A DNA stretch of 64,000 bases from an uncultured Alistipes sp. Its GTDB lineage: Bacteria > Bacteroidota > Bacteroidia > Bacteroidales > Rikenellaceae. Below the pieces are notes generated by a model. It saw only the letters and a list, made by a program, of their open reading frames with translations, searched no databases and was not told where the DNA came from. How positions within the stretch are numbered: position 1 is the first letter of the stretch; each line of letters opens with the position of its first letter. The DNA lies in the NCBI GenBank assembly GCA_947623305.1, contig CANQGQ010000005.1, forward strand, positions 87,155-151,154, in the 5' to 3' direction. The position numbers and the translations under genes were made by a program. Positions 8,399 to 17,988 of the stretch are shown here, piece by piece.

Positions 8399-9391
8399 TT
8401 ACTTTGCATATAAATAAAACTTCATCGAGAACGTGTCTCCCGGGGCGATGCTGCGGAAACCGGCCGCTTCGGGATCGGCGGCATTGGGCGCATTGGTCGT
8501 CCACGACTGGGGTTCGGGACAACAGTAAGGCACGTGCCCGCCATTGTTCCAGATCGTCCAGTAGGTCGTGCGGTCGTCCACTTCGTAGAACGTGCGGACA
8601 CCCGTACGCTTGTTTTCGACCAACGCACCGCGATAGGGTTTGCCGTCCACGTCGATTTCCCGCAAGGTGAACCCCGCTTCGATCGGCTCGCAATCCGTAA
8701 CCTGCAATCCTTCCTCACGCAATTTCGAAAATTGTTCCGTAAGGGGCAGTTTTCGGCCCGTCGGGAGGTTGCGGCCATCGAGTTCGACCTGCTCGCCGAC
8801 AGCGACGCGCATTACGTAATCGCTCGCCTCGCCGCCTGCGAACGGAATGCACAGCGGCGTGTGGAATCCCACGCCGACCGGCATGCGTTGTTCGCTGCGG
8901 TTGGTGAACGTAACTTCCTGTTCCAATCCTTTCGCGCTCAATTTGTAAATGACCTTGCATTTGAAGGCGTGCGGAAAGTGGCAGAAAATGGCATCGTTTC
9001 CGGCATTGGAATAATAACGGCATTCGATCAGCACTTCGTCCTCGGTCTCGCGCGCTTTCGAAACGACGAACGGCAGGCCTTTGATGATTCCGTGGTGATA
9101 GTTGTGCTCCTTTTCGATGGTGATAGGGTATTGATAGGTGCGTCCTTCGAATACATACCGGCCGTCCGCGATCCGGTTGGGCGGAAAGAGCAGCGGCAGT
9201 CCGAATATCTGCGGACGGCTTTTGAAGGTTTCGATTTCATCGGCCGCCGGCGTGCGGAGAATCTCGGCGCCCAACCGCGTATTCGCCAATCGCACGAGGT
9301 TGGCCCCCACCGACGGAATGAGCAAAGCCGTATAGTCGCCCTTGGCGAATTCGACGGCCTGCAAGCCGTTCCAATCTATGCAATGCAACAT
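8399..9391 (-). CDS. Aldose 1-epimerase family protein
   Basis: The 330-residue galactose mutarotase-like protein has no signal peptide. It reads from MLHCIDWNGLQAVEF, with substrate-contact segments including LPLLFPPNRIADG (Arg), GFHTPLCIPF (His) and the C-terminal CCPEPQSWTTNAPN (catalytic Glu region). It interconverts alpha and beta anomers of hexoses or a related sugar; YeaD-like specificity cannot be excluded. Its start lies 1 bp beyond the trxA stop, so the two are co-transcribed behind dnaE. Confidence 0.87.
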   Translation of the reverse strand: MLHCIDWNGLQAVEFAKGDYTALLIPSVGANLVRLANTRLGAEILRTPAADEIETFKSRPQIFGLPLLFPPNRIADGRYVFEGRTYQYPITIEKEHNYHHGIIKGLPFVVSKARETEDEVLIECRYYSNAGNDAIFCHFPHAFKCKVIYKLSAKGLEQEVTFTNRSEQRMPVGVGFHTPLCIPFAGGEASDYVMRVAVGEQVELDGRNLPTGRKLPLTEQFSKLREEGLQVTDCEPIEAGFTLREIDVDGKPYRGALVENKRTGVRTFYEVDDRTTYWTIWNNGGHVPYCCPEPQSWTTNAPNAADPEAAGFRSIAPGDTFSMKFYLYAK

Positions 9392-9392
9392 C

Positions 9393-9707
9393 TTACAGCA
9401 ATTTTTCGATTTTCTCTTTCAACGCATCTTTCGAGCAGGCACCGACCTGTTTATCGACCAATTCGCCGTTTTTCAGGAAAAGGAGGGTCGGAATGTTGCG
9501 CACACCGTATTTTACGGCGATGTCGTCGTTCTCCTGAACATCGCACTTGCCGATGACGACCTTGTCGCCGTATTCGGTGGCCAATTCGTCGACGATCGGC
9601 GCTATCATGCGGCAGGGGCCGCACCACTCGGCCCAGAAGTCGATGACGACAGGTTTGCCGGAGGCCAATACCTCCTCGAGATTCGCTTGGTTGATTGTTA
9701 ATGCCAT
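9393..9707 (-). CDS. trxA: Thioredoxin
   Basis: The 104-residue protein has the canonical active site EWCGPCRM and the cis-Pro region VRNIPTLLFLKNGE. Length and fold match TrxA. It acts as a cytosolic dithiol reductant for ribonucleotide reductase, peroxiredoxins and others. It starts 19 bp after the dnaE stop and is followed 1 bp later by the aldose epimerase. Confidence 0.97.
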   Translation of the reverse strand: MALTINQANLEEVLASGKPVVIDFWAEWCGPCRMIAPIVDELATEYGDKVVIGKCDVQENDDIAVKYGVRNIPTLLFLKNGELVDKQVGACSKDALKEKIEKLL

Positions 9708-9726
9708 AATAATACGTTTTTTTGAT

Positions 9727-12700
9727 TTATGCTATCGAGTATTCGATTTCGTTTTCATCCAGGTAGTCTACCAGCGACTTGTCCAGACTGACTTTGTGGG
9801 TTTTCGAGAACAGATTGACCGTTACATGGTTTTCGCGGTCGTAGAGATTCACCCGCAACAGGGTCAAACCTTTCGATTCGCGCACCTTTTTCGAGAAGTC
9901 GCGGATGAACGTCTCGGTTACCTCCTCTACGGGCAGTTGGATGGAAATGTTCCTGATCATCGTATCGCGCAATTCGGCGAGTTGCATCATCGAAATGATC
10001 TTGAATTCCAACTCTCGATCGTTGTAGGGACGGGGCTGTACCTTGCCGCGGATGAACAGGAAGTAGTCCTGGAACATGAATTTGCGGAAATTCTCATAGT
10101 CCTTGCCGAAGAGCACGAACTCGTGCGAACCGTTGTAATCTTCCAACGTGAACTTGCCCCACGGCTTGCCGGTCTTGGTCGTGAGGTTCCGGACATCGAC
10201 GACCATGCCCGCCACCGCGATCTCCTGACCGCGCAGCGGTTCGAGATTCGCCAGATCGGTCAGCTGCGTTTTGCACATGTGGTCGATGATGACCTTGAAT
10301 TCGTCCAACGGATGGGCCGACAAGTAGAGACCGATCATTTCGCGCTCTTTGTTCAGCGTCTCCAATTGCTTCCAGTCGTTGCAGGCGGGCATGACCGGAC
10401 GTTGGATGTCGATTTGTCCGCCACCGCCGAACAGACTTTGCTGGGCATTGTTCTTTTCCGACTGGAACCGTTGTCCGTATCGGGTCAGCGCCTCGATGAA
10501 AGTCGGGCTGCCCGGATCCCGCAAATCCGAACCGAAGAATTTGCAACGATGGAACTCCGTGATGCTGTCGAACGCACCGGCATAAGCCAGATTTTCGAGG
10601 CATTTGCGGTTGACGACCGCATAGTTGATGCGTTCCATGAAGTCGTAGATGTCCTTGAAACGTCCGTTCGTTTCGCGTTCTTCGACGATGCTGTCGACCG
10701 CGGCTTCACCGACCCCCTTCACGGCCGCCAGCCCGAAACGCACATCGCCTTTTGCGTTCGAAGAGAACGTGCGGCGCGACTCGTTGATGTCGGGGCCCAA
10801 CACGGGGATGCCCATGCGCTTGCACTCGTTCATGTAGTCGGTCAGCTGCTTGATATTCGTCAGGTTTCGGCTCAATACGGCCGCCATGTACTCCGACGGA
10901 TAGTTGGCTTTCAGATAGGCCGTCTGATAGGCGACCCATGAATAACAGGTCGCATGCGATTTGTTGAACGCATAGGAGGCGAATTTCTCCCAGTCCGACC
11001 AGATTTTTTCCAAAATCTTCGGATCGTGCCCGTTTTGCTGTCCGCCGCGAATGAATTTCGGTTTCAGTGCATCCAGCTTGGATTTCAGCTTTTTGCCCAT
11101 CGCCTTGCGCAATGTGTCCGATTCGCCGCGGGTGAAGTTGGCCAACAGACGCGACAACAGCATGACCTGCTCCTGGTAGACCGTTACGCCATAAGTATCT
11201 TTCAGATACTTCTCCATGATCGGAATGTCGTAGACGATGGGGCTTCGGCCGTGTTTGCGGGCGATGAAATCGGGGATGTACTCCATCGGGCCGGGCCGAT
11301 AGAGCGCATTCATGGCGATGAGGTCCTCGAAAGTCGAAGGTTGCAATTCGCGCAGGTATTTCTGCATGCCGGCGGACTCGAACTGGAACGTTCCGGAGGT
11401 GCGTCCTTCACCGTAGAGCTTGTAGGTCGCCGGATCGTTGATGATGCTGAAATCGTCGATGTCGATCTTTTTGCCCTTGGTCTGCCGGATGTTTTCTACA
11501 GCCTCCTTGATGATCGAGAGGGTTTTCAGTCCCAGGAAGTCCATCTTGATCAGACCGGTATCTTCGATGACCGAACCTTCGTATTGCGTAACGAGCATCT
11601 TTTCGCCCGTCTCCTTGTCGTCGGCCGTCGCGACGGGCACCCAATCGGTGATGTCGTCACGGCAGATGATCGTGCCGCAGGCATGCACGCCCGTGTTGCG
11701 CACATTGCCTTCCAGCATCTTCGCATAACGGATCGTGTCGTGCATCAGCGGGTCGGTCGATTCTTCGGCTGCCTTCAAATCCGGCACGCTGTCGATGGCG
11801 CCTTGCAGGTTGGTACGATCCGGAACCAGCTTGCAGAGCCGATCCGATTCCGAGAGGGGCAGCTTTTGCACGCGGGCCACATCCTTGATGGCCAACTTGG
11901 CGGCCATCGTGCCATAGGTGATGATGTGGGCGACCTTCTCTTTCCCGTACTTTTGCGTTACCCAGTTGAGCACGCGGCCGCGGCCGTCATCGTCGAAATC
12001 GACGTCGATATCGGGCAGCGAAATACGGTCGGGATTAAGAAAACGCTCGAACAGCAGGTCGTAGGCGATCGGGTCGATCTGGGTGATTCCTAAACAATAG
12101 GCGACGGCGGAACCCGCCGCAGAGCCACGGCCCGGGCCGACGGAGACATCCAACTCCTCGCGGGCTGCCCGAATGAAATCCTGCACGATGAGGAAGTAGC
12201 CTGGGAACCCCATCGTCTTCATTACGTGCAACTCGAATCGAATCCGCTCGCGCTGTTCGTCGGTCAGTTGTTCTCCGTAACGGCGTTTCGCACCGTCCAT
12301 CGTCAGCTTTTCGAGGTAGTCCGCCTCGAACTTGATGCGGTAGAGTTTGTCGTATCCGCCTAATTTTTCGATCTTTTTGCGGCCCTCCTCCTCGCTCATG
12401 ATGACGTTGCCGTTTTCGTCGCGCGTAAATTCATCGAACAGCTGCTGCTCGGTGTAGCGCTGGCGATACGCCTCCTCCGTTCCGAACGAAGCTGGAATCT
12501 CGAACGTGGGCATGATGGGCGCATGGTCGATCGAGTAGAATTCCACCTGATTGCAGATGTCCACGGTCGTAGCCATCGCTTCCGGATCGCTTTCGCCGAA
12601 AATCGTCGCCATCTCCTCCGTGGTTTTCAGCCACTCCTGCTTGGAGTAGAGCATGCGTTTCGGATCGTCCAGGTCTTTGCCGGTCGAAAGGCAAATCAAC

Positions 12701-13659
12701 CGGTCGTGCGCCTCGGCGTTGTCTTCGTCGACGAAATGCACGTCGTTCGTGCAGATCGTGCGGATGTTGTATTGGGCGGCCAGCCGGCGAAGATGTTCGT
12801 TCACCTTGAGCTGCATGGGGTAGGCCTCGTGGTTGGCCCGTTCGACGGTCGCTTTGTGGAGTTGGAGCTCCAGATAGTAGTCGGCTCCGAACAGATTTTT
12901 GTGCCAGCGTATGGTCTCCTCCGCCTTTTCGAAATCGTCGGCCGTAATGGCGCGCGGCAGCTCGCCGGCCAAACAGGCCGAACAACAAATCAATCCCTCG
13001 TGGTATTTTTCCAGCTCCGAACGGTCGGTACGCGGACGCATGTAGAAACCCTCCGTCCACGCCTTGGAGACGATTTTGATCAGATTGTGATAGCCTTTCA
13101 GATTTTTGGCCAGCAGGATCAGGTGGTAGCCACTCTGGTCGGATTTGCCCTCTTTGTCCTGCAACCGGCGCCGGGCCACATAGACTTCGCAGCCGATAAT
13201 GGGTTTGAAATCGGGAACGGCTTCGAGATCGGCGACCTTTTTCTGTCCGACCGCATTGTCGAATCCGAACTCCTTTTCCATCCGATCCACCTCGTCCGCA
13301 CGCTCTTTCAGTTTCGTATATTGTTCTGCCGCGTCTGGTGAATCGGTTTTGTGCGCTTCCTGCTCCGCCAACTGTTTTTTCAACCCTTCCGCATAGCTTT
13401 TGGGATCGGAGCATTCGGCCAACAAAACCTCCTGCGCAGCAAGCAGCTTGCGGAGCGATTTGAGTTTGTCATGCCGCTGGTCGTTGACCTTTTTTACATA
13501 GTTGTAAAACTCCTTGATCCCGAACATGTTGCCGTGATCCGTGAGCGCGATGCCGGCTTGACCGTCCGCGACGGCCTTGTCGACCAGTTTGCGGATGCTG
13601 GCCTGACCGTCGAGTATCGAATATTGACTGTGTACGTGCAGGTGGACGAATCGGGACAT
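9727..13659 (-). CDS. dnaE: DNA polymerase III alpha subunit
   Basis: The 1310-residue product begins MSRFVHLHVHSQYSILDG, a PHP domain with intact HxH metal ligands. A charged coiled insert follows at about residues 45-125, common in this phylum. The catalytic palm contains LPDIDVDFDDDGRGR (the PDIDxDF motif with two catalytic Asp). The C-terminus has helix-hairpin-helix and OB-fold regions (EIAVAGMVVDVRNLTTKTGK). An alternative in-frame ATG at 13677 would add six residues. It is the replicative polymerase, leading an operon with trxA and the aldose epimerase. Confidence 0.97.
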   Translation of the reverse strand: MSRFVHLHVHSQYSILDGQASIRKLVDKAVADGQAGIALTDHGNMFGIKEFYNYVKKVNDQRHDKLKSLRKLLAAQEVLLAECSDPKSYAEGLKKQLAEQEAHKTDSPDAAEQYTKLKERADEVDRMEKEFGFDNAVGQKKVADLEAVPDFKPIIGCEVYVARRRLQDKEGKSDQSGYHLILLAKNLKGYHNLIKIVSKAWTEGFYMRPRTDRSELEKYHEGLICCSACLAGELPRAITADDFEKAEETIRWHKNLFGADYYLELQLHKATVERANHEAYPMQLKVNEHLRRLAAQYNIRTICTNDVHFVDEDNAEAHDRLICLSTGKDLDDPKRMLYSKQEWLKTTEEMATIFGESDPEAMATTVDICNQVEFYSIDHAPIMPTFEIPASFGTEEAYRQRYTEQQLFDEFTRDENGNVIMSEEEGRKKIEKLGGYDKLYRIKFEADYLEKLTMDGAKRRYGEQLTDEQRERIRFELHVMKTMGFPGYFLIVQDFIRAAREELDVSVGPGRGSAAGSAVAYCLGITQIDPIAYDLLFERFLNPDRISLPDIDVDFDDDGRGRVLNWVTQKYGKEKVAHIITYGTMAAKLAIKDVARVQKLPLSESDRLCKLVPDRTNLQGAIDSVPDLKAAEESTDPLMHDTIRYAKMLEGNVRNTGVHACGTIICRDDITDWVPVATADDKETGEKMLVTQYEGSVIEDTGLIKMDFLGLKTLSIIKEAVENIRQTKGKKIDIDDFSIINDPATYKLYGEGRTSGTFQFESAGMQKYLRELQPSTFEDLIAMNALYRPGPMEYIPDFIARKHGRSPIVYDIPIMEKYLKDTYGVTVYQEQVMLLSRLLANFTRGESDTLRKAMGKKLKSKLDALKPKFIRGGQQNGHDPKILEKIWSDWEKFASYAFNKSHATCYSWVAYQTAYLKANYPSEYMAAVLSRNLTNIKQLTDYMNECKRMGIPVLGPDINESRRTFSSNAKGDVRFGLAAVKGVGEAAVDSIVEERETNGRFKDIYDFMERINYAVVNRKCLENLAYAGAFDSITEFHRCKFFGSDLRDPGSPTFIEALTRYGQRFQSEKNNAQQSLFGGGGQIDIQRPVMPACNDWKQLETLNKEREMIGLYLSAHPLDEFKVIIDHMCKTQLTDLANLEPLRGQEIAVAGMVVDVRNLTTKTGKPWGKFTLEDYNGSHEFVLFGKDYENFRKFMFQDYFLFIRGKVQPRPYNDRELEFKIISMMQLAELRDTMIRNISIQLPVEEVTETFIRDFSKKVRESKGLTLLRVNLYDRENHVTVNLFSKTHKVSLDKSLVDYLDENEIEYSIA

Positions 13660-13691
13660 GGCTGAATAAAAGAGCATAATGTTACGAAGAA

Positions 13692-13699
13692 CAAAGATA
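13692..13699 (-). promoter_or_regulatory. -7 element (TATCTTTG) upstream of dnaE
   Basis: Read on the minus strand, TATCTTTG occurs 33 bp before the dnaE start at 13659. The -33 element is not clear. Confidence 0.5.
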
Positions 13700-13788
13700 G
13701 TGCTTTTTTGCCGGAAATCCGGCATGCCGCTTGCAATTTATCAACAAAATGCTTAACTTGCCGAAAGCGAATCGAAAACTGGCGAATT

Positions 13789-13992
13789 ATGGAAGAAGAG
13801 ACTTTGGTCGTATTGGCGGCCTACAACTCCGTCATGGAGGCGGAGATGAACAAATCGAAGCTCGAAAGAGCGGGAATCTGGTCGACGATCCGCAACGAAT
13901 ACATGTCGACGCTTTATCCGACCGGGGCCATGCCGGCCGAATTGGTCGTTCGCAGCGACGACCTCGAAAAAGCGCGGAATTTGTTGCAATGA
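13789..13992 (+). CDS. DUF2007 domain protein
   Basis: The 67-residue product starts at ATG 13789 (MEEETLVVLAAYNSVMEAEM). It has the short alpha-beta pattern of DUF2007: a beta strand, a helix 'moving' over two subunits' worth of sequence, and the closing ELVVRSDDLEKARNLL. Proteins of this family resemble the PII/ACT-like fold and have been called signal-transducing, but the function is unknown. The longer open frame upstream (from 13708) overlaps the dnaE promoter and is not family-like. Confidence 0.8.
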   Translation: MEEETLVVLAAYNSVMEAEMNKSKLERAGIWSTIRNEYMSTLYPTGAMPAELVVRSDDLEKARNLLQ

Positions 13993-13998
13993 ATGATA

Positions 13999-14027
13999 AG
14001 ACGGAGGCTTTTGCAGTACCTCCGTCT
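13999..14027. terminator. Hairpin terminator between DUF2007 and PUR genes
   Basis: AGACGGAGG (13999-14007) pairs with CCTCCGTCT (14019-14027), in the 35 bp between the two convergent stop codons. Confidence 0.6.
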
Positions 14028-14399
14028 CTATTTGCATCGAATGCCGTTGAAGTCTTTGTTTACGACCCCTGTTTCTATGGATTTTTTCGCAGGGGCCTCG
14101 TTGGCCTGATGCTCGAAAAAATCGGGTTTGCTCTGTTTGATGAATCCGACGACCTCGCCGAGTGCATCGGCGAATTTGTCGAAATCTTCTTTGTAGAGGA
14201 AAATTTTGTGTCGGTCATAAACGCAGCTTCCATCGGAAGCCGTTATCTTGCGGCTTTCGGTGATGGTTAGAAAATAATCATCCGCACGGGTGGCGCGTAC
14301 GTCGAAGAAATAGGTTCGGCGGCCCGCTTTGACCGCTTTGGTCATGATCTGTTCGCCGTATTCTTCATTTTCGCGGCAGGGTGTTGCAGGGTGTAACAT
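14028..14399 (-). CDS. PUR family (DUF3276) nucleic-acid-binding protein
   Basis: The product is 123 residues from ATG 14399, or 105 from the internal ATG 14345. The core, AVKAGRRTYFFDVRATR followed by YFLTITESRK and HKIFLYKEDFDKF, is the bacterial PUR-alpha-like repeat that binds single-stranded DNA or RNA. Relatives in the phylum carry residues like EEYGEQIM just before this core, so translation should begin upstream of Met 14345. However, the extra MLHPATPCRE is not familiar. The true start is therefore uncertain; a +1 frame ATG at 14366 would need a one-base shift. Confidence 0.85.
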   Translation of the reverse strand: MLHPATPCRENEEYGEQIMTKAVKAGRRTYFFDVRATRADDYFLTITESRKITASDGSCVYDRHKIFLYKEDFDKFADALGEVVGFIKQSKPDFFEHQANEAPAKKSIETGVVNKDFNGIRCK

Positions 14400-14480
14400 T
14401 CGGCTGGAAATTTCGGGGTTGATTTTTTAGGTAGTACGAATATAAGAAAAGTTTCCCGAATCGCAAAATGTTTTTACGTC

Positions 14481-16061
14481 TTATTTGCGATTTTCGAGCA
14501 GCGGTGCGCCTTGCCGATTCCAATCGGCGAGCAGTTCGAACGCTCTTCGGAAAGGTTTGTCGTAAGAGGCGTTGATGATTCGATAGAAATATTCCGTCCC
14601 GAACAGGCGTTGAGCGACAAGCGCTTTCAACTGGGTACGCAACAGCGGAGCCGAAATTTGCAGGGCTTCGGAATCCCGTTCCACCTCATGCCGGTCGCCG
14701 AGCACCGCCAGTCGATCGAGTTGTTCATCGCTGACGACGAATGCGCGTTCGAAAGATTCGAACGTGGGGTAGTCGCGTTCCAGCCGGCCCCGCTCGCAAT
14801 CGAGATAGGTCAGCACATATTCGTTCAATACGCCGCGTCGGATCAGTTCGGCGTGATAATCCGTAAATCGGGCCGTGTCGGTTTCGGTCAGCACGTCGGG
14901 GCGAATGCCGCCGTCGCCGTAAACCGTCCGTCCCGTGCGCAAGGTTCGGTATTGCGGTGCACGGGCATCGAGCGAGTCCTGTACGGCATCGTCGTAACGA
15001 CGCAGATGGTCCAGATAATATTCGCGGCGTTTCCCTTTTTCGTAAGGTCGCTGAATCATCCGGCCCGAGGGAGTATGATAGCGGGCGACCGTGATGCGGA
15101 CGGCCGAACCGTCTCCGAGTTCGATTTGTCGTTGAACCAGTCCTTTTCCGAAACTCGGTCGTCCTGCGACGATTCCCCTATCCCAGTCCTGAATCGCTCC
15201 GGCCACGATTTCCGAAGCCGAAGCCGACGATTCGTCGATCAGTACGACCAACCGGACATCGAGCGCCTGTCCGTCCTTGTCGGCCCGAAACGTAATCGAC
15301 GGCACCGCCCGCCCTTCGGTCGATACGATGGTCGCGCCTTGAGGCAAGAAGAATCCGGCCATCCCGATGGCCTGATCCAACAAACCACCGCTGTTCCCGC
15401 GCAGATCGAGAATCAAGGCACGGGGATGCCCCAGTTTTTCATAGGCGGCGTTGAATTCCGATAGCGTAGTACGTCCGAACCGGTTCACTTTGATGTATCC
15501 GATGCTGTCCGCCGGAAGGTAGGCTGCGTCGATCGTTTCGAGCGGAATCTTGCTGCGTACCAGCGTGAAATGTAGCGGCTGTTTCACCCCGGGGCGAATC
15601 GCCTCTATTTCGACGGTCGATCCCGTCGCTCCGCGCAGCCGTTGCGGAACGTCCGAAGTGCGAAATCCGACGGCATTCATCGTGTCGATGCGCACGATGC
15701 GATCGTTCGGCCGCATACCGGCCTGCTCGGCCGGGCTACCGGCGATGGTGTTGACTACGCGGATCGTATCGCGCAGAATCGTGAATTCGATGCCGATGCC
15801 GCTGAATTCGCCGTCGAAACTGGCCGAAACGCTCCGCATCTCCTCGGCGTCGATGTAGGCCGAATGGGGATCGAGTTCTTCGAGGATGCTCCGGATCGCC
15901 TGTTCGGTCAGCGGAGCCATATCCACTTCATCGACATAGAGGGAGGCCAACTTCCGGTAGACCGAAATCAATTTCTGAATCTGAACGGCATCTGCCGTAC
16001 GCTGTGCCCGCACCGGCAACAGCGAACACAACGCAAAGAGAACGAATAGGAATTTGTACAT
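14481..16061 (-). CDS. S41 family C-terminal processing protease (CtpA-like)
   Basis: The 526-residue product starts at 16061 (MYKFLFVLFALCSLLPVRAQ, signal peptide). A PDZ domain contains FDGEFSGIGIEF and GSPAEQAGMRPNDRIVRID. The S41 catalytic core has IDESSASASEIVAGAI (nucleophile Ser) and SFGKGLVQRQ (general-base Lys). A roughly 170-residue C-terminal tail follows, typical of Bacteroidota CTPs. It would cleave proteins near the C-terminus in the periplasm. It lies 62 bp downstream of aroE on the same strand. Confidence 0.93.
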   Translation of the reverse strand: MYKFLFVLFALCSLLPVRAQRTADAVQIQKLISVYRKLASLYVDEVDMAPLTEQAIRSILEELDPHSAYIDAEEMRSVSASFDGEFSGIGIEFTILRDTIRVVNTIAGSPAEQAGMRPNDRIVRIDTMNAVGFRTSDVPQRLRGATGSTVEIEAIRPGVKQPLHFTLVRSKIPLETIDAAYLPADSIGYIKVNRFGRTTLSEFNAAYEKLGHPRALILDLRGNSGGLLDQAIGMAGFFLPQGATIVSTEGRAVPSITFRADKDGQALDVRLVVLIDESSASASEIVAGAIQDWDRGIVAGRPSFGKGLVQRQIELGDGSAVRITVARYHTPSGRMIQRPYEKGKRREYYLDHLRRYDDAVQDSLDARAPQYRTLRTGRTVYGDGGIRPDVLTETDTARFTDYHAELIRRGVLNEYVLTYLDCERGRLERDYPTFESFERAFVVSDEQLDRLAVLGDRHEVERDSEALQISAPLLRTQLKALVAQRLFGTEYFYRIINASYDKPFRRAFELLADWNRQGAPLLENRK

Positions 16062-16123
16062 CGTCGATTCGGATTTAGACCGTTCATCCTTGCAAAAAGT
16101 TCTCCGCAATGGATTTTTTCAGT

Positions 16124-16861
16124 TCATTCGTTCCAAATGCGCCACGAGGCTTCGGCCTGGGCCCGGAACATCGTCTCCCCGTTCAGTATATGGGCGCCCC
16201 GTTGGTGTCCGTAATCAAGAAGACGAGTCAGCGGCGGATTGTAAACCAAATCGAGCAGATAGTGCCGCGGGGTCAGATAGGCATAGGGAATGCGCGGTGC
16301 CTCTTCGACGGCGGGATAGGTGCCTACGGGCGTCGCGTTGACGATCAACCGGCTCTGTTCGACCGCTTCGCAAGGCAAATTATCGTACGTGTAGTTTCCT
16401 TTCGTCGCATCGCGGGAGACCAACGCGTAGGAGATGCCCCGTTCCGCAAGCGCGTATTGCACGGCCTGCGAGGCGCCGCCCGTGCCCAATACGAGGGCCT
16501 GTTCCGGTTCATCGCCTTTCAGCAGTTCATCGAGTGCGGCCCGCAATCCGATGAGGTCGGTATTGTGCCCTACGAGCGTGCCGTCGGGCATTCTTCGGAT
16601 GCAGTTGACGGCGCCGATTTGCTGCGCTTCGAACGACAGCCGGTCGAGCATCGGAAGGACGGCTTGTTTGTAGGGAATGGTTACGTTCAATCCGCATAGA
16701 TCGGGCGTACTTTGCAGTAGTTCCGACAGCTCGCCGATGGATGCCAGTTCATAACGGTCATAGGCGTGGTCATTCAGTCCCTCGTCGGTAAATTTCTTTG
16801 TGAAGTAGGCGGCCGATGCCGAATGTCCGAGCGGCCGCCCGATGATTCCGAAGCGTCGCAT
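16124..16861 (-). CDS. aroE: Shikimate dehydrogenase
   Basis: The 245-residue product starts at 16861 (MRRFGIIGRPLGHSASAAYF). It has the shikimate-binding GHSAS, NVTIPYKQAV (catalytic Lys), NTDLIGL (Asp), and the NADP-binding GTGGASQAV. It reduces 3-dehydroshikimate to shikimate in the cytoplasm. It is slightly shorter than E. coli AroE (272) but complete in motifs. The start lies 2 bp past the stop of the DUF368 gene, indicating translational coupling. Confidence 0.95.
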   Translation of the reverse strand: MRRFGIIGRPLGHSASAAYFTKKFTDEGLNDHAYDRYELASIGELSELLQSTPDLCGLNVTIPYKQAVLPMLDRLSFEAQQIGAVNCIRRMPDGTLVGHNTDLIGLRAALDELLKGDEPEQALVLGTGGASQAVQYALAERGISYALVSRDATKGNYTYDNLPCEAVEQSRLIVNATPVGTYPAVEEAPRIPYAYLTPRHYLLDLVYNPPLTRLLDYGHQRGAHILNGETMFRAQAEASWRIWNE

Positions 16862-16863
16862 GG

Positions 16864-17805
16864 TTATTTTTTCCGTTTTTCGATGAGGATGCGGGCGGCC
16901 GTTTCGATTGCATAAATCGACAGCAATCCGATCAGACAAAGCACTATGGCAGACCATAATTGTGCATCTTGTCCGGTCAGGGCTTCGAACCGGCCGGGCG
17001 AGACATTGTGTTCCAGCAGGGGCATCGTTTTTCCGTGATTGTCGACGAACGTGGCGACCGTCTCTTTCCAGGGCCACACCTTGTTGAGCGAACCGATCAT
17101 GAATCCCATCAGGGCAGCGATCGTCGTGTCGTGCCAATTTCGGAGCAGCCACGACAGCAGGCGCGAAAAAGAGAGGATACCGGCGACGGCTCCGACCGCA
17201 AAGATCAGGATGACCGGCAGGTTCAGTTCGCCGATAGCTGTCATGATATACTGGTATTTGCCGAGCAGCAGCAGGATGAATGCGCCCGAGATACCCGGCA
17301 GAATCATGGCGCAGATAGCGATCGCACCCGCCAGCATGACGAACCACCACGTTTCGGGCGTTTGGGTCGGCGAGGCGATCGTGATCCATCCGGCGACGGC
17401 TGTTCCGACCGCGAGTGCCACGACAGTTGCAACGTTCCAGCGCTTGATTTGCTGGGCGACCAGCAGGGCCGATGCGATGATCAATCCGAAGAAAAACGAC
17501 CATATTTCGATCGGGTGATTGGCGAGCAGCCACGTCATCAATCGGGCCAGCGAAAAGATCGCAAGGCCGATGCCGATCAATACGGGCAGCAGAAAGGCAC
17601 CATTGATGTGCTTCCACAACTCGCGGAATCGGCCGCGGCAAAGCAGCCGTATAGCGGTGAGATCGACCCGACGGATGGAACCGATGAGTTCTTCGTAGAT
17701 ACCCGAAATGAAAGCGATCGTACCGCCCGACACGCCGGGCACCACGTCGGCCATACCCATGGCGCAACCTTTGAGCGCCAACACCAACGAACGGGAAAAG
17801 TCCAT
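16864..17805 (-). CDS. DUF368 polytopic membrane protein
   Basis: The 313-residue product starts at 17805 (MDFSRSLVLALKGCAMGMAD). It carries the family hallmark GMADVVPGVSGGTIAFI and a second MILPGISGAFILLLLG repeat, with about eight membrane segments. DUF368 proteins have been linked to export or recycling of undecaprenyl phosphate (PopT/UptA-like). That role is established for some members and only inferred here. Co-transcription with aroE is likely. A promoter lies just upstream. Confidence 0.9.
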   Translation of the reverse strand: MDFSRSLVLALKGCAMGMADVVPGVSGGTIAFISGIYEELIGSIRRVDLTAIRLLCRGRFRELWKHINGAFLLPVLIGIGLAIFSLARLMTWLLANHPIEIWSFFFGLIIASALLVAQQIKRWNVATVVALAVGTAVAGWITIASPTQTPETWWFVMLAGAIAICAMILPGISGAFILLLLGKYQYIMTAIGELNLPVILIFAVGAVAGILSFSRLLSWLLRNWHDTTIAALMGFMIGSLNKVWPWKETVATFVDNHGKTMPLLEHNVSPGRFEALTGQDAQLWSAIVLCLIGLLSIYAIETAARILIEKRKK

Positions 17806-17830
17806 TTCTTTTTTTGAGAAAGATTTTTCG

Positions 17831-17862
17831 CAAAGATAGTGCAAGCCGTTTGCAGAACCAAA
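17831..17862 (-). promoter_or_regulatory. Promoter of the DUF368-aroE unit
   Basis: On the minus strand, TTTG (17862-17859) and TATCTTTG (17838-17831) are 20 bp apart. The gene starts 25 bp downstream. Confidence 0.65.
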
Positions 17863-17923
17863 CGAATGCCGCAGAATCTTTTGCATTCGTCGGCCGATCG
17901 TCGATGTCGTTTTTCGCAGGGAG

Positions 17924-17954
17924 TTGCGCAGATACGCTTTTTTGCGTATCTTTG
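17924..17954 (+). promoter_or_regulatory. Promoter of ettA
   Basis: TTG (17924-17926) and TATCTTTG (17947-17954) are 20 bp apart, 34 bp before the ettA ATG. Confidence 0.65.
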
Positions 17955-17988
17955 GCTGCTTAAATATCCGAATAACGGATCGACGACT

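Noticed and set aside
9547..10941. Plus-strand frames of over 300 codons opposite dnaE (also 10954-12093)
   Set aside because: These are antisense shadows of the polymerase. No start context or family resemblance was found.
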